A DNA stretch of 64,000 nucleotides, from assembly GCF_903946935.1 (NCBI RefSeq), contig NZ_CAJAXH010000222.1, positions 1 to 64,000 of the forward strand, read 5' to 3'. Numbering within the stretch: position 1 is the first letter of the stretch; every line of letters begins with the position of its first letter. Of the stretch, positions 50,836 through 59,229 are shown piece after piece. The translations under genes and the position numbers were made by a program. This DNA is from an uncultured Thiodictyon sp. (GTDB taxonomy: Bacteria > Pseudomonadota > Gammaproteobacteria > Chromatiales > Chromatiaceae). The notes beneath the pieces were generated by a model. That model saw only the letters and a program-made list of their open reading frames with translations. It was not told the origin of the DNA and searched no databases.

Positions 50836-51738
50836 TCAAGGCCGCGCCGACGGCGCTGCGGTCGGGGCGGCACCGGGGTAGTCCCCCACCATGACCTGGT
50901 GAATGGTCCTCACCGCGGTGCCGCGCGCCGCGCGTCCTTTCAGCCAGAACAGGAAGCGCACCAGGGTGTCCTGTTTCACTGAATAAAGGTCGCAGTCGTC
51001 ACAGACCTTATGAAAGACCAGCGTTACCCAACCGCCGTGGGCCTCGGCCGTCGTCACATGGCGTTGCAAGGTGGCCAGACTGTCGGTCGCGATCACGCTG
51101 TCGTTGCTGTACAGGAAATAGGGGTCCGATGGGGGCAGAGCCTCTGCCGGTGGACAGGTCGAGCAGTCCCCTGAAGCGCCCACGCTGCGCGCGCTCTCAT
51201 ATTTCCCGAGCGGTCGATGTAATGGGCCATAGGTGCCGGGACAGCCGCCAGCGACAATGTCGCGGGTGGCGGGACCGGTGGAGGCGAACGGGTAGGCGAA
51301 TGAATACACTGCCTCGCCATACCACTGGCGCAGCGTCTTTAGATCATCGCAAATGGCGCGGCGCTGGGCCGTCTCGCTCAGGGTGGCCAGATCGACGTGG
51401 TCGATGGTGTGCCCGCCGATGTCGTAGCCGCGGTAAAACAGGGTATCGAGTTCCTGCTTGGTCAGAAAATCATTGTTGTCCGGTGACCCGGACGGCCGTA
51501 TCGCGTTGGAGTTGATGTAGAAGGTGGCCTTGAGTCCGGTGTCGAGCAGCGGCGCGATGGCGGCCGACTGCATGAGACCGTCATCGAAGGTCAAGGATAC
51601 GATTGTCGGGTGGCCGGTCGCCGCGAGCGTCAGTGGCGCAGTCAAGGTCAGCAGCAGGCTGTTAATGACAAAAAACGCCCGGCGCAGTCTCCGATACCCG
51701 GCGGCGCGTCGCGATGAAGTCGAGGGTCTTATCATCAT
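50836..51738 (-). CDS. Secreted polysaccharide deacetylase (NodB domain, CE4)
   Basis: 300 residues with an N-terminal hydrophobic signal or anchor (FFVINSLLLTLTAPLTLAAT, about 22-41). The NodB domain has motif 1 VSLTFDDG (catalytic Asp pair), motif 2 YDIGGHTIDHVDLATL (HxxxH metal site) and motif 3 SFAYPFASTGPATRD. It should de-N-acetylate an extracellular or periplasmic glycan, with divalent metal. A Cys-rich insert (CPGTYG ... DCSTCPPAEA, CDDCDLY) may be stabilised by disulphides. It is not linked to the glycan cluster. Confidence 0.88.
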   Translation of the reverse strand: MMIRPSTSSRRAAGYRRLRRAFFVINSLLLTLTAPLTLAATGHPTIVSLTFDDGLMQSAAIAPLLDTGLKATFYINSNAIRPSGSPDNNDFLTKQELDTLFYRGYDIGGHTIDHVDLATLSETAQRRAICDDLKTLRQWYGEAVYSFAYPFASTGPATRDIVAGGCPGTYGPLHRPLGKYESARSVGASGDCSTCPPAEALPPSDPYFLYSNDSVIATDSLATLQRHVTTAEAHGGWVTLVFHKVCDDCDLYSVKQDTLVRFLFWLKGRAARGTAVRTIHQVMVGDYPGAAPTAAPSARP

Positions 51739-51797
51739 TGGTCCTAGTGGGCGTCATTATCAGCAATTTTGCCGCCTGCCGACGGTGCCCTGGCCTC

Positions 51798-53522
51798 TCA
51801 GTATTCAAATCCCCACTCCACCTGTTCGGCGAGCGGGTCCAGTATCACCTGTTTGGCCGTCTGCGCCGGTGTGGGGGCGGTGCCCAGGCAGATCCCGATC
51901 TCGGCGCGGGTGGTGAACCAGCGCTCCAACTCGCCCGCCCCCGGCAGCGCAATACGTCGCTCGGCCTGGGTCAGGAGCCCGAGCAGATCGCGACGCGAGG
52001 CCTCATCCGGCTGTGCCGCCAGTGTTTCGGCGAGCGGCCGCGGGCAGAGTAGAAAGAGCCCGGCCCCGGCCCGCTCCAGTGCGATGCGGGCGACCAGGCG
52101 CGCGGCCGGATCGGCCAGGGTGCCGGCGATGATCAGTGAGCGGTCGGGGTAGCGTGCGACCAGTCGCTCGCAGACCTGCGTGGCGAGCCGCTGCAGGCGC
52201 GCGTCGGCGGGACAGTCCGCGACTGGCGGCGGCAGACCCAGGATCAGCATCCGCACCACCCCGAGCCCCGAGCGGGCGAGCAGGTTGGGCACGCCACGCA
52301 CGGCGAAACGGTCCAGGTCCTTCATCGGCTCGCTCAACTCCGGATAGGGGATCAGTTGGGGGTGGTGTCGGCGGGCGTTGTCGCGCACCGGGGCATAACT
52401 CCAGCCGTCCAGATGACGATCCGCGGCCCAGCGCAGGTGCTCGATCACCGCCAGGCGCTCGGCCTCCAAGGGGGCGAAGGTGAATGAATCCACCCGCTCT
52501 TCCTGGATCGCCCGGCAGTCCATCGCCGCGAGCTTGGCCCACAGGTGGTCCGCCTGGTGCCGATTGGCGTCGCGATAGGAGGCGGATAGGCGCGACCAGG
52601 GGCGCCCGGCCGGCTCGCGTTCCGGGTCGCGGCCTTGGGCGGCGATACTGTCGGTGTAGCTTTCGTGGATGGTCCTGGCCAGTTCATCGCCCAGGCCATC
52701 GAACAGCACCGCCGGCCGGCAGGCCTCGTCCAGATAGGAAAAGGGGAAGGTCTGGCCATCCCAGTCGGCCAGGGTGCCGGACGGGACCGCGTCCCCCACC
52801 TCCAGCAGGATCGGTGGCGAGACACCCTGCTGCGCGGCCAGGCGTTGCCGGATCTGCGCCACCACGCTGGCCGCGGCGACCGGCAGGTCCGGGCACACCA
52901 GGACCAGGGTGACGGGCGGTGCCTGGGACAGGTCGGGCAGGTCTGGCCCGACCCACCGGAGCTCGGCCACCTCGCCCGCGTGGGGGTAGGCCAGTGTGAA
53001 GCCGGCCTCGACCTGCGCCGCGCCGCCCGCGATGGTGACCCGGGGCCGCCACTCGCCATAGGGAATCAGGCGCAGGGCCTGCGCCAACAGTGCGCGCGCC
53101 GGAGGGGCGAAGCCGACGAGTAGCAGGTGGGGGACCTGGCCGAAGACCGGGTCCAGACCGCAGTGCAGCGGCCAGCGTCGCAGCAGCACCCGCGCCGCCC
53201 GATCTTCGAGTGCAAAGGTCTCCAGGGCGATGGGGCCGCCCGGGTCCAGGTCCGGCAGGGGCGGTGGCGGGTCCGCTCGGTGCATCAGGATCAGGCGCAG
53301 CGGCGCGACCCGGGTGCCGCTCAATTGAGCGAGCAGCCTGGCGAGCAGTTCAGCCGGCTGCGGGGGATCGGCCAGGACCAGGGTCCGGCAGGTCCGCAGG
53401 TCGCCGAGTCCCTCGACTGGCTGTACCCGCACGCGTCGGCCCAGTGGGGTCAGGCCGGCAACGATCCGCCGCACCAGGGGTTCGGCCCCGGCGACCCAGA
53501 TCGGCGGCTTACCGAACAGCAC
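51798..53522 (-). CDS. RyR-domain protein with Rossmann-like N- and C-terminal regions
   Basis: 574 residues, no signal or clear membrane segments. The middle (about 306-420) is a RyR domain: SASYRDANRHQADHLWAKLA, EAERLAVIEHLRWAADRHLD then GWSYAPVRDNARRHHPQLIP and DLDRFAVRGVPNLLARSG, closely following the RyR repeat pattern (Glu-His-x-Arg-Trp and the Asp-Arg-x-Ala-Val ending). The preceding region (HLLLVGFAPPARALLAQAL, VTIAGG) looks like a TrkA-N/NAD-binding fold. The C-terminal SLIIAGTLADPAARLVARIA segment resembles SLOG-type nucleotide-sensing folds. RyR proteins in bacteria are suspected ligand sensors. Standalone gene ahead of an OsmC-like gene on the same strand; function unknown. Confidence 0.7.
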   Translation of the reverse strand: MLFGKPPIWVAGAEPLVRRIVAGLTPLGRRVRVQPVEGLGDLRTCRTLVLADPPQPAELLARLLAQLSGTRVAPLRLILMHRADPPPPLPDLDPGGPIALETFALEDRAARVLLRRWPLHCGLDPVFGQVPHLLLVGFAPPARALLAQALRLIPYGEWRPRVTIAGGAAQVEAGFTLAYPHAGEVAELRWVGPDLPDLSQAPPVTLVLVCPDLPVAAASVVAQIRQRLAAQQGVSPPILLEVGDAVPSGTLADWDGQTFPFSYLDEACRPAVLFDGLGDELARTIHESYTDSIAAQGRDPEREPAGRPWSRLSASYRDANRHQADHLWAKLAAMDCRAIQEERVDSFTFAPLEAERLAVIEHLRWAADRHLDGWSYAPVRDNARRHHPQLIPYPELSEPMKDLDRFAVRGVPNLLARSGLGVVRMLILGLPPPVADCPADARLQRLATQVCERLVARYPDRSLIIAGTLADPAARLVARIALERAGAGLFLLCPRPLAETLAAQPDEASRRDLLGLLTQAERRIALPGAGELERWFTTRAEIGICLGTAPTPAQTAKQVILDPLAEQVEWGFEY

Positions 53523-53525
53523 GGG

Positions 53526-53987
53526 TTATGCTGACCGATGCAGGACCTCGCCGGACTGGTCCTCAATGGTGACTAGCATCGGGATGCCCTGGCGGATGCT
53601 CGCGGAGACCACGCAGAAGTCCTCGAACAGGTCCTTGCAGCGCGCAAAGCGCGGGGCCTCTTTGACCACGTCGGCGACGATCAAGCGGACCTCGATCCGG
53701 GTGACGCGTAGGCGCTTTTTGTCATTGCGCGCCACGCTGCAGGTGGCCTCCGCCCGCAGACAGTGGGCCGGGGGCTCCTCCTTGAAGACGCAGAACAACA
53801 GGCTGGCCGCAAGGCAGTTGGCCGCCGCCGCCGCGAGCATCCGCGAGGCGTTGGGCCCGGCCTGTTCGCCCAAGGGCGGGCCCTCATCCATGAGCAGGTC
53901 GGGAACCCGCTTCCAGTCGAACTTGGCAGTGATCTGGAAGCCTTCCTGCTGCTCCAGTTGGATAGTAAAGCGGCCGTCTTCGGACAT
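53526..53987 (-). CDS. OsmC family protein
   Basis: 153 residues of the OsmC/Ohr fold. The two reactive cysteines are recognisable: one in AAAANCLAASLLFCVFKE and one in CKDLFEDFCVVSASIRQGIP, matching the SPYE-less OsmC branch. Such proteins reduce peroxides or handle sulphur compounds. ATG 53987 (MSEDGRF) with GGAGG just upstream is the preferred start. Convergently placed with nothing; co-directional with the RyR gene (3 bases apart), so they may share a transcript. Confidence 0.85.
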   Translation of the reverse strand: MSEDGRFTIQLEQQEGFQITAKFDWKRVPDLLMDEGPPLGEQAGPNASRMLAAAAANCLAASLLFCVFKEEPPAHCLRAEATCSVARNDKKRLRVTRIEVRLIVADVVKEAPRFARCKDLFEDFCVVSASIRQGIPMLVTIEDQSGEVLHRSA

Positions 53988-54018
53988 GCGAACCTCCCCC
54001 TCGTGCGGACGAATCATT

Positions 54019-54450
54019 TCACCACGTCGGCGCTCGACGCGGACGGTTCTTGGGATCGCGGGTATGGCGCACCCCGGCGGCGCGGCAGGAATCCGGGTCC
54101 GCGACCAAGGCGCGCCAGTCGCCGCCCGGCAGCCGCGCCCGGTCCCCCCGCTGCCCGCGGTAGAGATAGACCCAGGCGCGGCCATAGGGGGTCGGCAACT
54201 GCCGGCGGGTGTAGAGCTTGGGGTATTCCTCCAGCCGATCCAGCCGCCTGAGGCCGCCCGTGTTGAGCGCAAAGACCTCGCCGACGAGCGCCGTCATGCC
54301 GGTCTGCACCGCTCCGGGGTAGGCGCCCAGCAGCACCAGGCTGAAGCAGGGAGCGGTCCGGTGGTCTCCCAGAAACTGCGCCCCGGCCAGCAGGTGGTGG
54401 TTGACCTCACCGCGCAGGAGGGTGCCATAGACGAACACCTGGTGTTGCAT
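54019..54450 (-). CDS. Gamma-glutamylcyclotransferase (AIG2/GGCT-like)
   Basis: 143 residues. FVYGTLLRGEVNHHLL is the YGTL substrate loop and the general acid Glu is in RLDRLEEYPKLYTRR; YGRAWVYLYRG completes the fold. It releases 5-oxoproline from gamma-glutamyl amines or peptides. The Arg/Pro-rich final 30 residues are poorly conserved. Ten bases separate its start from the stop of the upstream DJ-1/PfpI gene on the same strand. Confidence 0.87.
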   Translation of the reverse strand: MQHQVFVYGTLLRGEVNHHLLAGAQFLGDHRTAPCFSLVLLGAYPGAVQTGMTALVGEVFALNTGGLRRLDRLEEYPKLYTRRQLPTPYGRAWVYLYRGQRGDRARLPGGDWRALVADPDSCRAAGVRHTRDPKNRPRRAPTW

Positions 54451-54459
54451 CGACGCCGG

Positions 54460-55047
54460 TCACGCCTCGATGCGGCTGCCGAGCACATGAAGGAACTGGC
54501 GCATCCAGTCCGGGTGCGCGGGCCAGGCCGGGGCGGTGACCAGGTTGCCGTCGGTGTAGGCGTTGGATGCGTCCTCGTTGACCTCGCACCAGTGTGCGCC
54601 GGCGCGCTCCACCTCCGGGCGCACGGCCGGGTAGGCGGTGGCGTGCCGGCCGTCCAACACCCCGGCGGCGGCCAGGATCTGCTGGCCGTGACAGATCGAG
54701 GCGATGGGCTTGGCGCCGGCGGCAAACTGCTGCACGATCTCGAGCACCCGCGGGTTGAGCCGCAGGTACTCGGGGGCGCGCCCGCCCGGGATGACCAGTG
54801 CGTCGTACGCGGCCGGATCAACCAGGGCGAAGTCGGTGTTGATGGCGAACAGGTGCCCGGGCTTCTCGCTGTAGGTCTGGTCGCCCTCGAAGTCGTGGAT
54901 GGCGGTGCGCACGCAGTCCCCGGGGACCTTGTCCGGACAGACCGTGTGGACGGTGTGTCCGACCATCTGCAACATCTGCAACGGGACCATCGCCTCATAG
55001 TCTTCGACGAAGTCGCCGACCAGCATCAGGATTGTTTTTGCTGCCAT
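54460..55047 (-). CDS. DJ-1/PfpI family protein (putative glutamine amidotransferase-like or deglycase)
   Basis: 195 residues of the DJ-1/PfpI fold. The nucleophile elbow is [12 protein letters not shown] (Cys near 121) with the acid in [13 protein letters not shown] (Glu near 16) and [10 protein letters not shown] after strand 3. ThiJ/PfpI members act as glyoxalases, deglycases or chaperones. Its position with OsmC, cyclotransferase and RyR genes suggests a general stress group but no proven pathway. ATG 55047. Confidence 0.87.
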   Translation of the reverse strand: MAAKTILMLVGDFVEDYEAMVPLQMLQMVGHTVHTVCPDKVPGDCVRTAIHDFEGDQTYSEKPGHLFAINTDFALVDPAAYDALVIPGGRAPEYLRLNPRVLEIVQQFAAGAKPIASICHGQQILAAAGVLDGRHATAYPAVRPEVERAGAHWCEVNEDASNAYTDGNLVTAPAWPAHPDWMRQFLHVLGSRIEA

Positions 55048-55228
55048 GGGGTGGACCTACCGGTGATGATGTCAGTGAGGTGGCAAACTATAGCACCGGC
55101 GGTGCGAAGAGTTGGGGTCACGCATTCAGAGCCGATGCGATTGTGCGGGTATACTGGGCGCAACCGCACGCCTGGCGGCCCAGCCCGGGCCGCAGCGCGC
55201 ATCCCTGCCCATCGTCCAGAGCACAGTG

Positions 55229-56479
55229 ATGTCCAGTTCCGATAGTTTTGAAGACCTCTTGAAGCAGTTCAACCAGGGCCAGCCGGCGAAGCAGGCCGAG
55301 CCCAAGGTGGGCGAGAAGGTGCGCGGCACCGTCGTGGCCATCGGCGAGGACTGTGCATTCATCGACTTAGGCGGCAAGACCGAGGGGCGGATGGACTTGG
55401 CGGCCCTGCGCACACCCGAGGGTGAGCTCAAGGTCGCCGTGGGCGACGCAATCGAGGCGGCGGTGACCGGCAAGGACGCGGACGCCGGTTTTCTCCTGCT
55501 CGGCAGCCAGCACGGCCACAAATACCACGGTATGGAGGAGGTACGCCAGGCCTACCACCAGGGCCTGCCGGTGCAGGGTCAGGTGACCGCGGCCGTGAAG
55601 GGCGGGGTGGAGGTCCTGATTGCGGGGACACGCGGCTTTTGCCCGGGCTCCCAGATCGATATTCGCTTTGTCGAGGACCTGTCCGAGTTCGTGGGTCAAC
55701 GGCTCGACTTCCGTATCACCAAGATCGAGGGCGGTCGCCGGCCCAATCTGGTGGTCTCGCGCCGCGCCATCCTCGAGGAGGAACAACGCCAGCGCGCCGC
55801 CGAGACCCGTGCTCAGCTCAAAGAGGGTGCGACACTTCCGGGAATCGTCACCAGCATCAAGGATTACGGTGCCTTCGTTGACATCGGCGGGATCGAGGGC
55901 ATGATCCATATCAGCGAGCTCGCCTTCGGCCACATCAAGCACCCGAGCGAACTCCTGACCCAGGGCCAGGCGGTGGAGGTGGCGATCTTGCGCATCGAAC
56001 CGTCCAAGGACGGCAAGGGGCGCGACAAGATTGCGCTGTCCATCCGCGCACTGTCGCGCGACCCCTGGGCGGACGCCGTGGAGAGCTTCCCGGCCGGCAC
56101 GCGGGTCACCGGCACCGTCAGCCGCCTCCAGCCCTTCGGCGCCTTCGTGGAGTTGGCCCCCGGGGTGGATGGGCTGGCGCATATCAGCGAACTGGCCGCC
56201 GGGCGGCGGATCAACCACCCGAGCGAGGTGCTGAACATCGGTGACAGCGTGGAGGCGACGGTGCTGGGTGTCGACATGGAGCGGCGCCGGATCAGCCTGA
56301 CCCTGGATGCCTCCAAACAGCCCTCCGACATCCCGGATGTGAGCAACTACGCCGCGCCCAAGCCGGGCGCCAAGAAGGGGCCCGGCACCGGCGCGGCCAA
56401 GCCCGCCGACGCGGCGCCCGAGCCGACCATGGGCAGCTTCGGTGCCTTGTTGCAGGAGAGCATGAATAAGCGGCGGTGA
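55229..56479 (+). CDS. S1 RNA-binding domain protein (four S1 repeats)
   Basis: 416 residues with S1 domains at about 27-92 (GEKVRGTVVAIGEDCAFIDL), 107-175, 193-262 (GATLPGIVTSIKDYGAFVDI, MIHISEL) and 280-350 (GTRVTGTVSRLQPFGAFVEL, LAHISEL). The second repeat lacks the usual glycine pattern. A low-complexity Pro/Ala/Lys tail follows. It is like RpsA but shorter, with four rather than six repeats, so it is a second S1-type protein or RpsA-like translation/RNA-decay factor. The start is ATG 55229 (GTG 55226 is in another frame). Its stop overlaps the following GTG. Confidence 0.85.
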   Translation: MSSSDSFEDLLKQFNQGQPAKQAEPKVGEKVRGTVVAIGEDCAFIDLGGKTEGRMDLAALRTPEGELKVAVGDAIEAAVTGKDADAGFLLLGSQHGHKYHGMEEVRQAYHQGLPVQGQVTAAVKGGVEVLIAGTRGFCPGSQIDIRFVEDLSEFVGQRLDFRITKIEGGRRPNLVVSRRAILEEEQRQRAAETRAQLKEGATLPGIVTSIKDYGAFVDIGGIEGMIHISELAFGHIKHPSELLTQGQAVEVAILRIEPSKDGKGRDKIALSIRALSRDPWADAVESFPAGTRVTGTVSRLQPFGAFVELAPGVDGLAHISELAAGRRINHPSEVLNIGDSVEATVLGVDMERRRISLTLDASKQPSDIPDVSNYAAPKPGAKKGPGTGAAKPADAAPEPTMGSFGALLQESMNKRR

Positions 56480-56481
56480 GC

Positions 56482-56919
56482 ATGCAGCAGTCACTCTACG
56501 ACCAGGACCTCTACGGCTGGGCCACGCAGACCGCCCGGCTGGTGCGCGAGCGGCGGTTTTCCGAGATCGACGCCGTCAATCTTGCCGAGGAATTGGAGTC
56601 CATGGGCAAGACTGAACTGCGTAGCCTGGAGAGTCGGCTGGTGGTGCTCCTGGAGCACCTGCTCAAGTGGCAGCACCAGCCGGAACAGCGCTCCAAGAGC
56701 TGGCGGCGCACCCTGATCGAGCAACGCAAACGGATCGGCCGGCTCCTGGACGACAGCCCCAGCCTGCGGCCCAAGCTGCCCGAACTCTTGGCGGATGCCT
56801 ACGACAGTGCGCTGCGCTGGGCGGCGGATGAGACCGGCATGGATGAAAGTGACTTCCCGCCGACCTGCGGCTATTCGATTCAGCAATTGCTTGATGCGGA
56901 TTATTATCCAGACACTTAA
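56482..56919 (+). CDS. DUF29 family protein
   Basis: About 145 residues: LYDQDLYGWATQTARLVRE, INAEL-like LAEELESMGKTELRSLESRL and LLEHLLKWQHQPEQRSKSW, the standard DUF29 helical pattern. Function unknown; such proteins are abundant in cyanobacteria and purple sulfur bacteria and often occur in multiple copies. Start ATG 56482; GTG 56476 overlapping the S1 stop is also possible. Confidence 0.9.
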   Translation: MQQSLYDQDLYGWATQTARLVRERRFSEIDAVNLAEELESMGKTELRSLESRLVVLLEHLLKWQHQPEQRSKSWRRTLIEQRKRIGRLLDDSPSLRPKLPELLADAYDSALRWAADETGMDESDFPPTCGYSIQQLLDADYYPDT

Positions 56920-56934
56920 GATCGATTGCTGATT

Positions 56935-57510
56935 GTGACCCAGATCCCTCTCCTGCTCACCCTGCTGCGCGCGGGGCTGGCGCCGGTTATCGTCCTGCTG
57001 GCGCTCTTTGCTCCGGTACCGGTCGCCTTCGCCGCCTGTCTGGCCGTCGCCGCGGTGTCAGATTATTTCGACGGGGCCATTGCCCGGCGCCTGGACATCG
57101 TCACGCCGGGCTTGCGGCGACTCGATTCACTGGTGGACTTGCTGTTCCATCTGGCTGCACTGTTTGCGCTCTGGTGGCTGTACCCGCAGGTGATCATCCG
57201 GCATGCGGGACTCATCGCGGTGCTGGTCGGGCTGGGGGTTGCTCGGTATGGCTTCGCCTATGCCAAATTCGGCCGCGAGGCGAGCTATCACCTGTGGTCG
57301 TCGAAGGTGTGGGGATTCGCGCTGTTCCTTGCGTTCTATTCGCTGCTGGTCTTGCAGTCCGACGGGGTCTGGATCACGCTGGTGCTCTCGCTCGGTATCC
57401 TGGCGGGCTTGGAAGATCTGGCCGTCTCGCTGGTATTGCGGGAGTCACGCATCGATGTGCCGACGGTTTTTCACGCTTGGCGCTTACGGAGTTGCGCCGG
57501 CGCCGGGTGA
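56935..57510 (+). CDS. CDP-alcohol phosphatidyltransferase family protein
   Basis: About 191 residues with five or six hydrophobic segments. The family signature D-x2-DG-x2-AR...D-x3-D is present as SDYFDGAIARR followed by RRLDSLVD. The usual G-x3-D spacing is off by one, because the Gly precedes LRRL. It would transfer a phosphatidyl group from CDP-diacylglycerol or a related alcohol. TTG 56926, CTG and GTG 56935 are candidate starts; GTG 56935 gives the standard N-terminus. Probably co-transcribed with DUF29 and the following ABM gene. Confidence 0.82.
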   Translation: MTQIPLLLTLLRAGLAPVIVLLALFAPVPVAFAACLAVAAVSDYFDGAIARRLDIVTPGLRRLDSLVDLLFHLAALFALWWLYPQVIIRHAGLIAVLVGLGVARYGFAYAKFGREASYHLWSSKVWGFALFLAFYSLLVLQSDGVWITLVLSLGILAGLEDLAVSLVLRESRIDVPTVFHAWRLRSCAGAG

Positions 57511-57523
57511 GCGGAGGACAGAG

Positions 57524-57817
57524 ATGATTGTTCGTGTTTTTCGCGTCACGGTGCCGCGTGCGCTGCATCTGGAATTCGAGGGCAAATTCCTGTCGGTCTC
57601 CATTCCGGCCGTCAGGTCTCAGCCTGGTCTGGTGTCGGTCACGGTTGGCCGCCCGACCCGTTGGGCGCCCGATGAATACGCCATGATTTCGACCTGGGAG
57701 GACGCGCGTGCCGTGGCAGCGTTTGCCGGTGCCGAGTGGCGCCGGGCCGTCATACCGGAAGGGATGGAGCGCTATGTGGCGGACTGCTCAGTCCATCATT
57801 ACGAGGTCTTTGGATAG
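57524..57817 (+). CDS. Antibiotic biosynthesis monooxygenase (ABM) domain protein
   Basis: 97 residues: VFRVTVPRALHLEFEGKF, VRSQPGLVSVTVGRPTRW and MISTWEDARAVAAFAGAEW, the beta-alpha-beta ABM fold. ABM proteins oxidise small aromatic compounds or degrade haem, and many are of unknown use. Start ATG 57524 with GGAGGA at 57512-57517. Confidence 0.82.
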   Translation: MIVRVFRVTVPRALHLEFEGKFLSVSIPAVRSQPGLVSVTVGRPTRWAPDEYAMISTWEDARAVAAFAGAEWRRAVIPEGMERYVADCSVHHYEVFG

Positions 57818-57835
57818 GCTCGCTCTTCACCCGCC

Positions 57836-57918
57836 GCCGCGCTCTCGGCCGGTGCCGCCGGCCAGGTGATGCACAGCCCTTCAATGGTCGCGACCGCGGT
57901 TTCACCGATCAGCGCCCC
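57836..57918 (-). pseudogene. Uma2-family nuclease 3'-end fragment (copy 1)
   Basis: The translation ALIGETAVATIEGLCITWPA is the C-terminus of Uma2 family proteins. It is a direct repeat of the end of the larger fragment at 58877-59128 (about 85 bases, roughly 85 percent identical by eye). Only the end of the gene is left. Confidence 0.7.
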
Positions 57919-58004
57919 CAACATTTTGGGCCTAGCGCCAGCGAACCACGGGAGTCGCAGGGCGGCGAAACAGTTCCGGACGGGGCAAATGCCCCAGCGT
58001 TGAC

Positions 58005-58481
58005 TCACTTCTCCCCCGCAATGTCGATTACTGTCGCGATCAGATCGCTGGACAGATAAAGCTCGGAAGCGGATAGCTGCCGGACATAAGGCTTGACAGC
58101 GTCGATCAATCCCGCCTGTTTCGCAGCCAACAATACGCCCAATGATCCAATGATCTCAATGCCGTTGATTCTCGCGACTCGCCGCCCACGCCGGTCATCG
58201 ATCAGTAGCCGGTCCGCGGCCAACTGTCGATACAGAATCATCGCTTGCGTTTCGCCCAGATCCGAAACACCGTCCAGCAGAATCGGGTAAGACGGGTCGA
58301 TCATTTTGACGCGGCCCTGGAGATACTCCTTTAACTGCCTGGCTTGCGGCTTATCGCCGATCACGGCTTCGAGATAAACCGCCTCGGGGACGACGACCGC
58401 ACCGAACAGACGGTCTAAGAGATGCAGCCCATGGCATGTCGCTAAGGCGATTAAGGCAGAGCAATCCGCGACCAGGATCAT
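58005..58481 (-). CDS. DUF3368 PIN-like toxin
   Basis: 158 residues with the PIN-like acidic set: Asp6 in VADCSALIALATC, Glu in LGETQAMILYRQLAADR and Asp pair in LLIDDRRGRRVAR. GSLGVLLAAKQAGLI is diagnostic of DUF3368. It pairs with UPF0175 antitoxins, as here (overlap of 4 bases). A ribonuclease toxin by family. Confidence 0.9.
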   Translation of the reverse strand: MILVADCSALIALATCHGLHLLDRLFGAVVVPEAVYLEAVIGDKPQARQLKEYLQGRVKMIDPSYPILLDGVSDLGETQAMILYRQLAADRLLIDDRRGRRVARINGIEIIGSLGVLLAAKQAGLIDAVKPYVRQLSASELYLSSDLIATVIDIAGEK

Positions 58482-58732
58482 TGGGTTCGTCCGATTGACT
58501 GCATTTCCTGGATGAGCTCATCACGGGAGATGTCAATAACGGGAATCCGCTGTGCCTTGCAGACGGCAATGAACTCATAGATATTCATTCCCGCCAGTTC
58601 TGCGGCCTTGGCAAGCGTGACCCGAGTATCCTTGAACAAGGCCAGCGCGTAGGTCATCCGCATTTCCCGCGCGACGACATCCTGTGTCAACATCCCGACA
58701 AAATCATTGGGAAGATCGACAGCCACTTGCAT
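58478..58732 (-). CDS. UPF0175 antitoxin
   Basis: 84 residues: QVAVDLPNDFVGMLTQDV, then the helix-turn-helix MTYALALFKDTRVTLAKAAE and LAGMNIYEFIAVCKAQRIPV. UPF0175 proteins are DNA-binding antitoxins of DUF3368 toxins and should autoregulate. ATG 58732 lies in an AT-rich promoter-like sequence (GTGGTTATATAAAAAAATC at 58748-58766). Confidence 0.9.
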   Translation of the reverse strand: MQVAVDLPNDFVGMLTQDVVAREMRMTYALALFKDTRVTLAKAAELAGMNIYEFIAVCKAQRIPVIDISRDELIQEMQSIGRTQ

Positions 58733-58876
58733 GATTTGACCTCGCTTGTGGTTATATAAAAAAATCGCCGGTACCGGGCGTTGCGGCGGGCGCCGACGCC
58801 TGGGCCAGGCGGGTAATCTTGGGCCAGATCTGTACCCGACCGTTATCCGCCATGGCCTCGTTCGCGCGCTTCCTGA
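58733..58876. other. Promoter region of the UPF0175/DUF3368 pair
   Basis: Contains the A/T-rich TTATATAAAAAAAT tract at 58753-58766 and otherwise no recognisable gene. Confidence 0.4.
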
Positions 58877-59128
58877 CTAACCCGCCCCCGCGCTCTCGGC
58901 CGGCGCCACCGGCCAAATGATGCACAGCCCATCAATGGTCGCAACCGCGGTTTCAGCGATCAGCGCCTGCACCTCGGGGCGACCGTAGGCCCCGTCCACG
59001 AGCCGATAGACCATCAGCGTCCGGTCGGTGGGGTGGACCAGCCAATATTCCCGCACGCCGGCCCGCTCGTAGGCATCGCGCTTCTCGCGATGGTCCCCGG
59101 CGGCGGTGCGCGGGGACAGTACCTGTGG
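58877..59128 (-). pseudogene. Uma2-family nuclease fragment (copy 2)
   Basis: The frame gives VLSPRTAAGDHREKRDAYER, AGVREYWLVHPTDRTLMVYR and LIAETAVATIDGLCIIWPVA, i.e. the C-terminal two thirds of a Uma2 protein including the PD-(D/E)xK strand, ending at TAG 58877-58879. The N-terminal part is missing: similarity ends at about 59128, where a 9-base tandem repeat begins. Non-functional fragment; the last 85 bases are repeated at 57836-57918. Confidence 0.8.
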
Positions 59129-59135
59129 TCTGTCC

Positions 59136-59164
59136 CTGATTGCCCTGATTGCCCTGATTGCCCT
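59136..59164. repeat. 9-bp tandem repeat (CTGATTGCC x3)
   Basis: Three exact units and a partial one, at the junction between the Uma2 fragment and the GTPase-like gene. Probably a slippage product at a recombination junction. Confidence 0.8.
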
Positions 59165-59229
59165 CAGTCAGGCACCAAGCGGAAAACGTGCTTCGCTTGG
59201 TCCCTTATTGCCGGATGCCTATGTTAGCT

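Noticed and set aside
55367..56494. 375-codon minus-strand frame opposite the S1 protein
   Set aside because: Antisense shadow; the plus-strand S1 repeats are unambiguous.
59136..59164. CRISPR array
   Set aside because: Three contiguous 9-base units without spacers are a tandem repeat, not a CRISPR array; no other array-like pattern was seen.
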